A DNA stretch of 32,415 bases from an uncultured Eubacteriales bacterium (GTDB lineage: Bacteria; Bacillota; Clostridia; TANB77; CAG-508), in contig CASEIZ010000024.1 of the NCBI GenBank assembly GCA_949288185.1, forward strand, positions 138,303-170,717, written 5' to 3'. The notes under the pieces were generated by a model. It was not told the origin of the DNA, made no database searches, and saw only the letters and a program-made list of their open reading frames with translations. Shown piece after piece: positions 8,400-16,400 of this stretch. The first letter of the stretch is position 1. Every line of letters starts with the position of its first letter. The position numbers and the translations under genes were made by a program.

Positions 8400-8654
8400 C
8401 AAAATAATGATTTTTTAAGTCCCATTCATAAGATGTATGTATTATTATTTTAAAGATTTTCAGCTACCCTTCATTTACGTTTAACAAATTCTAAAGATAA
8501 AACCGTAACAATACCCGGAAACAGGACCCTTTACGATTTTATCTTAAGAATTTGTAAAACTATTTTGGTCGCATTCAAATTCTTTAAAATAATAATACAT
8601 ACATCTTATGAATGGGACAAGATAAAAAATGATATTCACTAAAATGGATATAGT
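8400..8654. other. Intergenic gap between convergent genes
   Basis: The 255-nt gap separates the plus-strand operon from a minus-strand gene. It is almost filled by the foldback element at 8419-8618; I see no gene in it. Confidence 0.8.
8419..8618. repeat. Foldback element 1 (perfect 38-bp inverted repeat)
   Basis: Arms 8419-8456 and 8581-8618 are perfect inverted repeats of 38 nt. A second nested pair, 8484-8508 and 8531-8555, matches at 23 of 25 positions. The two pairs are separated by loops of about 26 nt, so the whole 200 nt can fold into one long hairpin or cruciform. It lies exactly between two convergent genes. It could be a small non-autonomous transposable element or a bidirectional terminator and mRNA 3'-end structure. 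No poly-U run follows directly, which weakens a simple terminator reading. Confidence 0.85.
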
Positions 8655-9248
8655 TTAATCTGCAACTTGTGTGAATGAAATATTAACATTTAAAAGAGCA
8701 GGATTATCTTGTTTAGTAGATTGCGTATCATCATCATCTGTCATTTGAGCTGTATTTTCGTCATCATTCCAAAGAATATATACACGTATTTTTCTATGGT
8801 CAATATTGTCTCCTAATGAAATAGTATCTGTTATTGGTTGATTAAATTCATCAAACGTAATTTTTTCGCCATCATCTTGAGAATATCCAGTTGCTACTAA
8901 GTCTGTAACAGAGCTATTTTCATTTGCAGAAACGTTGATTTCATATTGAAAAGATACATCAACATCTGTAAAATCAAAATTTAGATCAAAATATCCTTCA
9001 GCAGTAGGTGCAATGATATTAGGAGCTAAATTTTCGTTTCCAGTAAATATCGGTTGTATAGCAGATGATATATCTGTATTGTTTTTTATAGATTTATCAT
9101 TTACAATGATATTCCATCTTGCAATACTGATATCTGTTTGACCATCTGCGGATGAAAGATATTTTGCATAAATTAAAACAATGGAAAATAATAAAAGACA
9201 TATAAAGATTCCAACTAATAATATGAATAATTTTTTATTATTTTTCAT
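8655..9248 (-). CDS. TasA-like secreted subunit with SipW-type signal
   Basis: The 197-residue protein runs against its neighbours. It has a basic start (KNNKK), a hydrophobic core at about 6-27 and AKYLSSADGQTDISIARWN. The later blocks 'NIIVNDKSI', 'NIIAPTAEGYFDLNFD' and 'DVSFQYEINV' parallel the protein encoded at 587 almost block by block, so the two are probably paralogues. I chose the ATG at 9248 because GAGGTG stands 5-11 bases before it on the minus strand; a longer frame to 9302 has no such site. Its end faces foldback element 1, and its start faces the divergent gene at 9334 over about 85 nt, which must hold both promoters. Confidence 0.75.
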   Translation of the reverse strand: MKNNKKLFILLVGIFICLLLFSIVLIYAKYLSSADGQTDISIARWNIIVNDKSIKNNTDISSAIQPIFTGNENLAPNIIAPTAEGYFDLNFDFTDVDVSFQYEINVSANENSSVTDLVATGYSQDDGEKITFDEFNQPITDTISLGDNIDHRKIRVYILWNDDENTAQMTDDDDTQSTKQDNPALLNVNISFTQVAD

Positions 9249-9333
9249 TTCTACACCTCTTTTGTTTTTGTTCATTTTAACATATGTGATTTTTAAAAGC
9301 AAGAGATGGATTTTAAAGAAAGGAATTTGTGAA

Positions 9334-10071
9334 GTGAAGGATAAAGTGAAAAAGGAAAAAACAAAGGTAAATAAAAAAGAGAAAGTTAAATTAAATTCGG
9401 AAAAAATTAGAGATAGAGATAAAAAAATAGAGGTTATAAAAACTGGATTATTAATTATGACATTATTTTTAATTGTTGTTTATTTTCTATTAGTTAGTTT
9501 TTATGAAGGTGGTAATTTTACAATTTCATTAGATCCAGATTTTGCACAAAAAAGTGGGTTAGTTATTTATGAAAATAATAGTGAAGATGATAAAAGAATT
9601 TTAAAAGCAACAAGTGCAGATTTTATAGATAACATATCTGTTAAATGGCTACCAAAAGATATACATCAAAGAGGTGGAGGAAGCTTAAATGGAGAGAATT
9701 ATTTTGCCTATAGTTTTTATATAGAAAATAAAGGGAGTAATGTTGTTAATTATTGGTATGAAGTTGTAATTGATGATGTCATTAAAAATGCAGATGAGGC
9801 CATAAGAGTTATGATATATAGAAATGATGATATGAAATTATATGCGAAAGTAAATAGTAAAACTGGTGAACCAGAAGAAGGAACAACTCCATTTTATTCT
9901 GACAAGGAAGTTGCGGTAGAGCAGAGAAGTGATTTTCAACCAGGTGATGTTGATAAAATGACAATTGTTGTATTTGTAGAGGGTGATGACCCAGATTGTT
10001 TAGATAATATTATTGGCGGAGAAATGAAAATGCACATGGATATTAAAGAAGAACATATAAAACAAGAATAA
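9334..10071 (+). CDS. Membrane-anchored TasA-like accessory protein (GTG start)
   Basis: The protein has about 245 residues: a strongly basic cytoplasmic stretch (about 1-35), one membrane segment (about 37-57), then 'FYEGGNFTISLD' and a beta-rich ectodomain. Near the end, 'VFVEGDDPDC' closely resembles 'MWIEGQDVDC' of the protein encoded at 10264, so the two share a C-terminal fold and probably a conserved Cys. I chose GTG 9334 because an AAAGAAAGGA site at 9315-9324 precedes it at normal distance. The longer frame from ATG 9181 would overlap the minus-strand gene and lacks a site. It may anchor or nucleate the fibre formed by the next gene product; this is inference. Confidence 0.65.
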   Translation: MKDKVKKEKTKVNKKEKVKLNSEKIRDRDKKIEVIKTGLLIMTLFLIVVYFLLVSFYEGGNFTISLDPDFAQKSGLVIYENNSEDDKRILKATSADFIDNISVKWLPKDIHQRGGGSLNGENYFAYSFYIENKGSNVVNYWYEVVIDDVIKNADEAIRVMIYRNDDMKLYAKVNSKTGEPEEGTTPFYSDKEVAVEQRSDFQPGDVDKMTIVVFVEGDDPDCLDNIIGGEMKMHMDIKEEHIKQE

Positions 10072-10175
10072 TGTAAAGCAAAATACATAAAAATGAAACA
10101 TATCAGCAATAAAATATTACAAAAATGTTACAAAAAAGTCAAAAGATTACAATTATATTACTTTTTTGATATGAA

Positions 10176-10204
10176 TTGACACTAAAATAATATTGTGATA
10201 TTCT
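10176..10204 (+). promoter_or_regulatory. Extended -10 sigma-A promoter for the putative major subunit gene
   Basis: A consensus -35 TTGACA at 10176-10181, a 17-nt spacer and -10 TATTCT at 10199-10204 preceded by TGA (extended -10) form a strong promoter. Transcription would start near 10211, giving a leader of about 50 nt before ATG 10264. Positions 10072-10175 hold nothing I recognise. Confidence 0.75.
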
Positions 10205-10263
10205 ATGAACAGTAAATAAAAAAACAACGAATGATAAGTTGTAAGATAAAAGGAGAGGGGAAA

Positions 10264-11280
10264 ATGAGTAAAAAAAGCAAAAGAAAAATTGATTTAAAAA
10301 CAGCGATACTAATATTATTACTATTAGCAGCATTATTATTTGCATCAACATATGCATGGTTTACAGCCAATAGAGTTGTATCTGTTAGCGATATTGATGT
10401 ACGTATTGAGGCACAAAGTGGTTTACAGATTTCAGCAGATGGTGAACACTGGAAATCTACGCTTACTGTAGATGATTTAAAAACTGCAGCATATACAGGT
10501 AATTCAAATCAACTACCAAGTACAATGGAACCTGTATCAACTGTAGGAGAAGTTGATACATCTACAGGATTTATGAAAATGTTTTATGGAACAGTAGACT
10601 CAAAAGATAACGGATTTGCTTTAACTGCTACAGCAGAACCAGCAGAAACAGATGGGGAAACAGGAAAATTTGTAGCATTTGATATCTTCTTACAAGTTAA
10701 CCAAGATGAAGATAATGTTATCTTGGGAAAAAATTCTACAGTAACATTTAAAGGAACTGCTGGTAATGAAGGTCTACAAAACGCAGCACGTGTAGCATTT
10801 ATAAAACAAACACATGCAGCAATTGGTGCAGAAGCATCAACATTTGTTACAGGACATGATTTAGCAAAATCATTTTTAGAACCATCTCAAGAGGCAACAG
10901 ATTTTTGGGAACCAAATAGTGATGTTCATACAGCAGCAGCAGTAGCAGCAGCAAACAGTAATTATGGAATAATAACTCAACAAACAGAAGCAGATGTAAT
11001 TGATTATTATGGAATCAATCAAGCAATTACTACAGGGGTTGCTTTAGGAGAGACAAATGATGGTACAGATTCAACACATTTTACACAAGTTACACCATCA
11101 ATCATTACAGATGCTGCAATGACAGATTATGATAATGCATTTTCACTAGAAGAAGGAATTACTAAAATAAGAGTGTATATGTGGATAGAAGGTCAAGATG
11201 TTGACTGTGAAAACAATGCATCAGGATCAGACATTACATTCAAACTAGAATTTAAAGTTCCAGAAACACCAGGTGCATAA
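10264..11280 (+). CDS. Putative major fibre subunit with SipW-type signal (AYAWF motif)
   Basis: The 338-residue protein has a basic start, a Leu/Ala-rich hydrophobic core (about 14-27) and TYAWFTANRVVSV, the SipW-cognate signal pattern. The mature part is Ala/Thr-rich, acidic and low in Lys compared with its neighbours, and ends with 'KIRVYMWIEGQDVDCEN', a C-terminal block shared with the gene at 9334. It has its own extended -10 promoter, a strong AAAGGAGAGGGG site and a terminator at 11304-11331, so it is a monocistronic and probably highly expressed gene. These traits suggest the most abundant exported subunit of the locus. I chose ATG 10264 over the upstream ATG 10231 because the ribosome binding site lies between them. 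Confidence 0.75.
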   Translation: MSKKSKRKIDLKTAILILLLLAALLFASTYAWFTANRVVSVSDIDVRIEAQSGLQISADGEHWKSTLTVDDLKTAAYTGNSNQLPSTMEPVSTVGEVDTSTGFMKMFYGTVDSKDNGFALTATAEPAETDGETGKFVAFDIFLQVNQDEDNVILGKNSTVTFKGTAGNEGLQNAARVAFIKQTHAAIGAEASTFVTGHDLAKSFLEPSQEATDFWEPNSDVHTAAAVAAANSNYGIITQQTEADVIDYYGINQAITTGVALGETNDGTDSTHFTQVTPSIITDAAMTDYDNAFSLEEGITKIRVYMWIEGQDVDCENNASGSDITFKLEFKVPETPGA

Positions 11281-11303
11281 AAGTAATACATTTTAAATTT
11301 GAA

Positions 11304-11331
11304 AAGAGCAGATTAAAATCTGTTCTTTTTT
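11304..11331 (+). terminator. Intrinsic terminator after the major subunit gene
   Basis: A stem of AGAGCAGAT and ATCTGTTCT with one G-U pair and a short A-rich loop is followed by a run of six T. It ends transcription 25-50 nt after the stop at 11280. Confidence 0.85.
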
Positions 11332-11345
11332 GATTTACAGTACAC

Positions 11346-11573
11346 TACAGTTCAATCGTGTGGTTCCTTGTGTATGTATTTCTTATAAATTCCTCAGTTC
11401 AATACGAATGATAAGAAACTTTAAAATAATTTTATGGCACCCTTTCACTTAGTCCTCGCTTCGCTCGACGCGAACATTTTCCATAAAATTATTTAACAGT
11501 TTCTAACCATTCTCCAATCACATTCGTCATTTATTCGAAATACATACACAAGGAACTACACGATTGAACTGTA
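11346..11573. repeat. Foldback element 2 (37-bp inverted repeat, nested arms)
   Basis: Outer arms 11346-11382 and 11537-11573 match at 36 of 37 positions in inverse orientation; the one mismatch (G at 11362) would be a G-U pair in RNA. Inner arms 11414-11437 and 11481-11504 match at 22 of 24. The apex carries a small GC-richer stretch (about 11451-11475), conspicuous in this AT-rich DNA. The layout repeats that of foldback element 1 (outer arm about 38 nt, inner arm about 25 nt) although most of the sequence differs. Since a normal terminator already stands upstream, this is unlikely to be just a terminator. Confidence 0.85.
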
Positions 11574-11616
11574 AATGTAAAGCAGAATAAAAAAGTCAAA
11601 ACTTGTCAAAAATTCG

Positions 11617-11645
11617 TAGACTTTTTATACGGTTTATGATATGAT
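11617..11645 (+). promoter_or_regulatory. Promoter candidate for the 11696 operon
   Basis: TAGACT at 11617-11622, a 17-nt spacer and TATGAT at 11640-11645 fit a sigma-A promoter, with a start near 11652 and a leader of about 44 nt. The -35 box is weak (four of six). Confidence 0.5.
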
Positions 11646-11695
11646 ACAAGTGTTAAAAATTGCGAATATATAAATAAAAAAGGAGCCAAAGAAAA

Positions 11696-11818
11696 ATGGA
11701 TTTTAAGAATGTAAATACGGGAGAATTAATTGATTTTTCTAAAAAAATTGACGAATTTTTAAAATATTTAGAAAAAGAAAAGCAAGGAATTGAAAAAGCC
11801 AATTCTTCAAACGAATAA
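11696..11818 (+). CDS. 40-residue small charged protein
   Basis: An AAAGGAG site at about 11679-11685 precedes ATG 11696, and the frame runs 40 codons to TAA 11818. The product begins MDFKNVNTGELIDF, has a helical Lys/Glu-rich middle with heptad-like spacing and ends in Ser/Asn. It has no membrane segment. The gene starts the operon that continues with the 524-residue coiled-coil protein 45 nt later, so it may be a small partner of that protein. I recognise no family. Confidence 0.6.
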   Translation: MDFKNVNTGELIDFSKKIDEFLKYLEKEKQGIEKANSSNE

Positions 11819-11863
11819 ATTGATAAAAAATCATTATATAAAAATAGAAAACAGGAGGCTATT

Positions 11864-13438
11864 ATGTCTATAAAAACAGAAGAAATACTAGAAAAGATTT
11901 CTGCAAGCAAAGAAATTTTATCTACTATGCCAAAAAATAATCCTAAAAATGTAGAAATTTTTAAAGAGAAATTAGAAGAATTAGAAAAAGAATATACAAT
12001 ATATCAAGATGATGTTTCTAATGAATTAAAGAAAAGATATGAAAAGGCAGTTGAAAAAACAGAAAATAAGGAAATAGAAAATTTAAAGACAAGAATTAAA
12101 ACAATTACATATATTCTAGAATTATTAAATGAAGAAAAAACTCCTTATGAAAAAATGGGTTTAGATAGATCAATTTTTACAATTTCTAGATATTATAAAG
12201 AAAATTTTGAGAGTATCAATGAACAAATACAAGTTTGTATTGATAAATTTTCAAAAGTAGGAATTGCACTTTCTCTAGAAGATTTTAATTATAGTATCTA
12301 TGTAAAAGATTATATGAAAACCTTTTTTCAAGAATTAGAAAAAGGAGATATTCATTCTGAAAAAATAAAAGGAAAATTTGAAGAAATATATTGGAAATGC
12401 CCTGAAATTATGATTCATATTGAATTAAATATGAGAAATATTTACTTTAAAAATGAATCCATCATTGATAAATATTTTGAAAAAGAAAAAAGTGAAAAAT
12501 TGAAAAAAGCAAATATTACATTAAAAGAAATCAATAAATCCTACATAGATTTGAAAAAACAACTAATGGAAAAAATGGCTATTAACCCTGGAGTTATACA
12601 AGAAAAATTTTTAAGTGGAGAATGGAATATCAATAATTTTGAAAGCGAAAAATTACAAACAGATATTGCAAAAATTTTGCCAAAAGATATAGCTGAAAAT
12701 ATAAAAGAAAACGAAGAAATGAAAGGAAATATCATTAATTTCCTAAATAGTTTGCAAGAATATCAAAATTATTTAAAATTTAAATTTATCATTGATGACA
12801 TAAAACAATATTATGAGGAAAAAGAAAATTACAAAAAAGTTTATTTAGAAACCAAAAAAGAAATAGAAAACTTAGAAAAGCAATTAAATAAACTAAATAA
12901 AAAGGCTAACAAAAAAGGATTCTTTGGAATGAAAAAGGTTACATCTGGACAAACACAAGAAACAAAAGAGCTAATTCAAACAATTAAAGAAAAATACAAA
13001 GAATTAGACATGAACAAATTTTATCATAAAATATATGCAGATATTCATAAAGATTCTACTATATATGACATCTTAAATCTTGCAAATTCATACTATGTAT
13101 ATTTAACAACATGTCTTATCAATCATTTTAAAAATATCAAACCAGAAGAAATCAATGAAAAAGTAAATGAATTGAATGAATTTTTAAATAATCCATATAA
13201 TGCAATGATTAAACATACGTCTTTTATGGAAGAAAATGATTTAGCACTTATTATTGCAGATAAATATAAATTATTACATTTTACAATTGATAAACAAGAT
13301 TTAGATGCCAAACATCTTGGAGCATTGATTGCAAAACTTGAAAATATACAAATGGCTATTTATATTAGAAAAGCAAATTTAAAAATTGAAGACATTAAAG
13401 AGTTATGTGAGATAAAAAAGTTATTAGATATAAATTAA
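11864..13438 (+). CDS. Large cytoplasmic coiled-coil protein, unknown family
   Basis: The 524-residue protein has no signal or membrane segment. It is rich in Lys, Glu, Ile and Asn, with predicted coiled coils at about 30-90 and 325-385; the latter includes KKEIENLEKQLNKLNKKANK. A basic 'KKGFFGMKKV' patch follows the second coil. The C-terminal 150 residues look like a compact helical domain. AGGAGG stands just before ATG 11864, and the giant surface protein gene starts 27 nt after the stop, so the two are probably co-transcribed. It may act at the inner face of the membrane in export of that protein. I do not recognise the family, and the role is inferred from position only. Confidence 0.72.
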   Translation: MSIKTEEILEKISASKEILSTMPKNNPKNVEIFKEKLEELEKEYTIYQDDVSNELKKRYEKAVEKTENKEIENLKTRIKTITYILELLNEEKTPYEKMGLDRSIFTISRYYKENFESINEQIQVCIDKFSKVGIALSLEDFNYSIYVKDYMKTFFQELEKGDIHSEKIKGKFEEIYWKCPEIMIHIELNMRNIYFKNESIIDKYFEKEKSEKLKKANITLKEINKSYIDLKKQLMEKMAINPGVIQEKFLSGEWNINNFESEKLQTDIAKILPKDIAENIKENEEMKGNIINFLNSLQEYQNYLKFKFIIDDIKQYYEEKENYKKVYLETKKEIENLEKQLNKLNKKANKKGFFGMKKVTSGQTQETKELIQTIKEKYKELDMNKFYHKIYADIHKDSTIYDILNLANSYYVYLTTCLINHFKNIKPEEINEKVNELNEFLNNPYNAMIKHTSFMEENDLALIIADKYKLLHFTIDKQDLDAKHLGALIAKLENIQMAIYIRKANLKIEDIKELCEIKKLLDIN

Positions 13439-13465
13439 TTTTACAAAATTGTGGAGATTATGCAA

Positions 13466-16400
13466 ATGAAAAAAACAAATAAAAGAAGGAATATATTTAT
13501 ACTAATTTTATTAATGTTATTCATAATTGTATTACTTAGGGCCTTTAGTAATTCTAGAGCAAATAAAGTAATAGAAATCACTGCTAATATAAAAGATAAT
13601 AGCAGTCTATTAGTTGATGAAAAAACTACATTAGAAGCTATAAATGAAGGTGAAAGTGGTTTTTCAATCACACTTCCTGATGTTATTAATACAAAAAAAG
13701 TCACGAAATATATTGTTACACAAAAAGAAATTATAGAAAATGCAGAGGAAGAAAAACAGGAAAATGTAACTAACACAACAAATGAAACTGCAAATGAAAC
13801 TACAAATGATATAAGAAATAATGAAGGAATAGATACAATAGATGTTAAACAAGCAGATACGACAAATCCACAAGCCATAGAAAAAACTTCTAAAGTTGAA
13901 AAGTTGCCAGGAGAAAAAATTTACTTAACCCAAGAAGAACGTGAAAATTCAGAAATCATGTTAACAGTAGAATATGATAAAAAAGAAATTAAAGGAGAAA
14001 TATTATATAATAAAAAACTAGTTCTAGAAGATAAAGAAAACAATGAAAAAAAAGAAGATGATAAAAATATAACAGATGAAGAAAAAACTATTAACAGTGA
14101 AAATTCTAATGATACTGAAATTTTATCTGTCTCAGGATATATGCCACATGATACAGAGTTAGAAGTAACAGAAGTAGAAATCGATAAATTTAAAAATGAA
14201 ATATCAGAAAAATATCCAAATCATATTATTACAGAAAATTTTGATATAAAATTAATGTCACAACAAAAAGAATATTTAACTGAAGAATATGATCAAACTT
14301 TAGATATTGAAATGACTATGCCAAATCAAGATAAAACGTATACAATACTTGAAATTCAAGAAGAAGACCCAACACAAGAAGAAAAAATCCAAGAAAATAC
14401 AGAACAGGGAGACACAAAGCAAGGTAGGACACAAGATAATGCGACAGAACAAACAGATACAATAAATGAATTACAAGATATCAAAATAGAAGATAATAAA
14501 CTTCAATTTGAGGTAAAAGAATTACATGCATATGTACTTTTAGAATTACAAGAACCTCAAAATGCCATATCATCACAAAATAATTTGGCAACTCAAGATG
14601 CTTCTCAGAATGGGATTTCTTTAATGGCAGTAGAAGGAGAAAATACAACATTAAAGATAGATGATTATGAATCAGATAAGAATTATTATTTAGGTTTAAA
14701 TTATACAGAAAATATGTCTAAAACAAATTCTGGAAAATATACAGAAAGTAACTTAAAAGAAGTTACTATCAATTATTATGGATATGATTATGATTTAACT
14801 GAATTTGTTACACCAGAAAAATATGATATCACATTAAATGCTACTGCAAGAAGAACATCTACAGGTAGTGTTCAACAAGGAGGTAGTGGATGGAACAGAT
14901 ATTATATAAGGACAGATACCATTACTTGTACAGTTAGTGGGATTCAGAATTTAAAAGATCAATATCCAGAATTTAGTGCAAATTCAGGGTGGACAATGGA
15001 AATGCAAGTTCCAAACACGAATTTTTCAAGTTATTTTAATGAATCAGAAACTTCAAATGAAAATTCTTCAAATGGAATTAATGTCAGTCTTAGTAATGGA
15101 ATCATGAAAGTAACGGGAATAGATACATCTGGTTTGCAAAGCAATAGTGATACATGGACTTTTACATTTTATGTTTCATTCAGGGGAAATAATCGAAATA
15201 CCATTAATAATATATCTTATAACAATCTATCTGTAAATTCTTTTAAAACAACGATTACGGTGGGAGATGAATATACACCTTATGGAACGATTTCTGATAC
15301 AGAACCACAAACATTGGTGTCATATAGAAAATGTGTCCCAGTGGATAGTAATGGAAATATATCTATAGAATTAATTGATAATCCATTTATGAATAGACCA
15401 CTTGAAAAAGGATTTAATGGTTGGACAACCAATAATACGAAATATAAAAATAGTATTAGTACAAATAACAATACGTTTGTTCAAACATTAAATACAAATA
15501 TCAATAATATACAGGACAGTGCTGGAAATCTTGTAATCGATTTATATCCTGACTGGATTGATGCCAATGTTATCTTTGTTAGTTCCATTGGAAGTGGTTC
15601 AAACTCAGGAACCTCTCCAACAAGTCCAATAAATAACAATTGGAATGTGATTAGTAGTAAATTAAATGCAAACAGGAAAACTTGTACAAATGCTTCTGAT
15701 AGAGAAGTTAATATTGTTGTACTCATGAATGGGGTTTTAGATGGTTATGATGTAATGAATCCAAATACAGCTTTTACATTAACCAGTTTATATGATGGTG
15801 TCAATTATGGAAACACAGGAACATATTTAGACGTACAAGATATGGATATCACTTTAGATAGTGATTTACAATTAGATTATCTATATATTTCTTCTGGTGA
15901 ATCTTATGCTTCTTCCTATGCGACAACAGATGGAACAAGAGCTACAACACCATGTATTTATGGAAATATGTATAATTTAAGAATTGGTAGAGGAACTATT
16001 CCTACAAATAGTAACAACTGTACGTTTACGCAGGTACAAGGTGGATATTACAATCATAGTAGTTCAGAATATAGAGTGATTGTTGAATCAGGTAAATATT
16101 ATTCTGCCTTATTATATCGAGCTGGTTCAGGTTCTAACTCATCAAGTTCGACAACAGCAAATGCCACTTTTGTCATAGGCTCTGATATTGATAGAGTGAA
16201 GCATAATAATGAAAGTCTTAAAATCTATGATAGAATGGCATCAAAAACTTCAACTTCAACATGTTCACCTTATGGAAATGGTAAAGTCGTAAATACCATT
16301 ATTAAAAGTGGAACGATTGGTGTAGACTTTTTCAATAATGCAAGTACGGCAGATGATAGTGATAGAAATTATGCTGGAATATATGTAGGAGGGCATGGAC

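Larger units (their letters stand above)
11281..11695. other. 415-nt gap: terminator, foldback element 2, promoter
   Basis: This non-coding stretch holds an intrinsic terminator (11304-11331), a 228-nt foldback element (11346-11573) and a promoter for the next operon (11617-11645). I see no gene in it. Confidence 0.8.

Noticed and set aside
9181..9333. Longer N-terminus for the gene starting at 9334
   Set aside because: It would overlap the opposite gene 8655-9248 and has no ribosome binding site, while GTG 9334 has one.
13441..13878. 145-codon minus-strand frame over the start of the giant gene
   Set aside because: Low-complexity Phe/Ser/Val product, a shadow of the Asn/Lys/Glu-rich plus-strand code, with no start signals.
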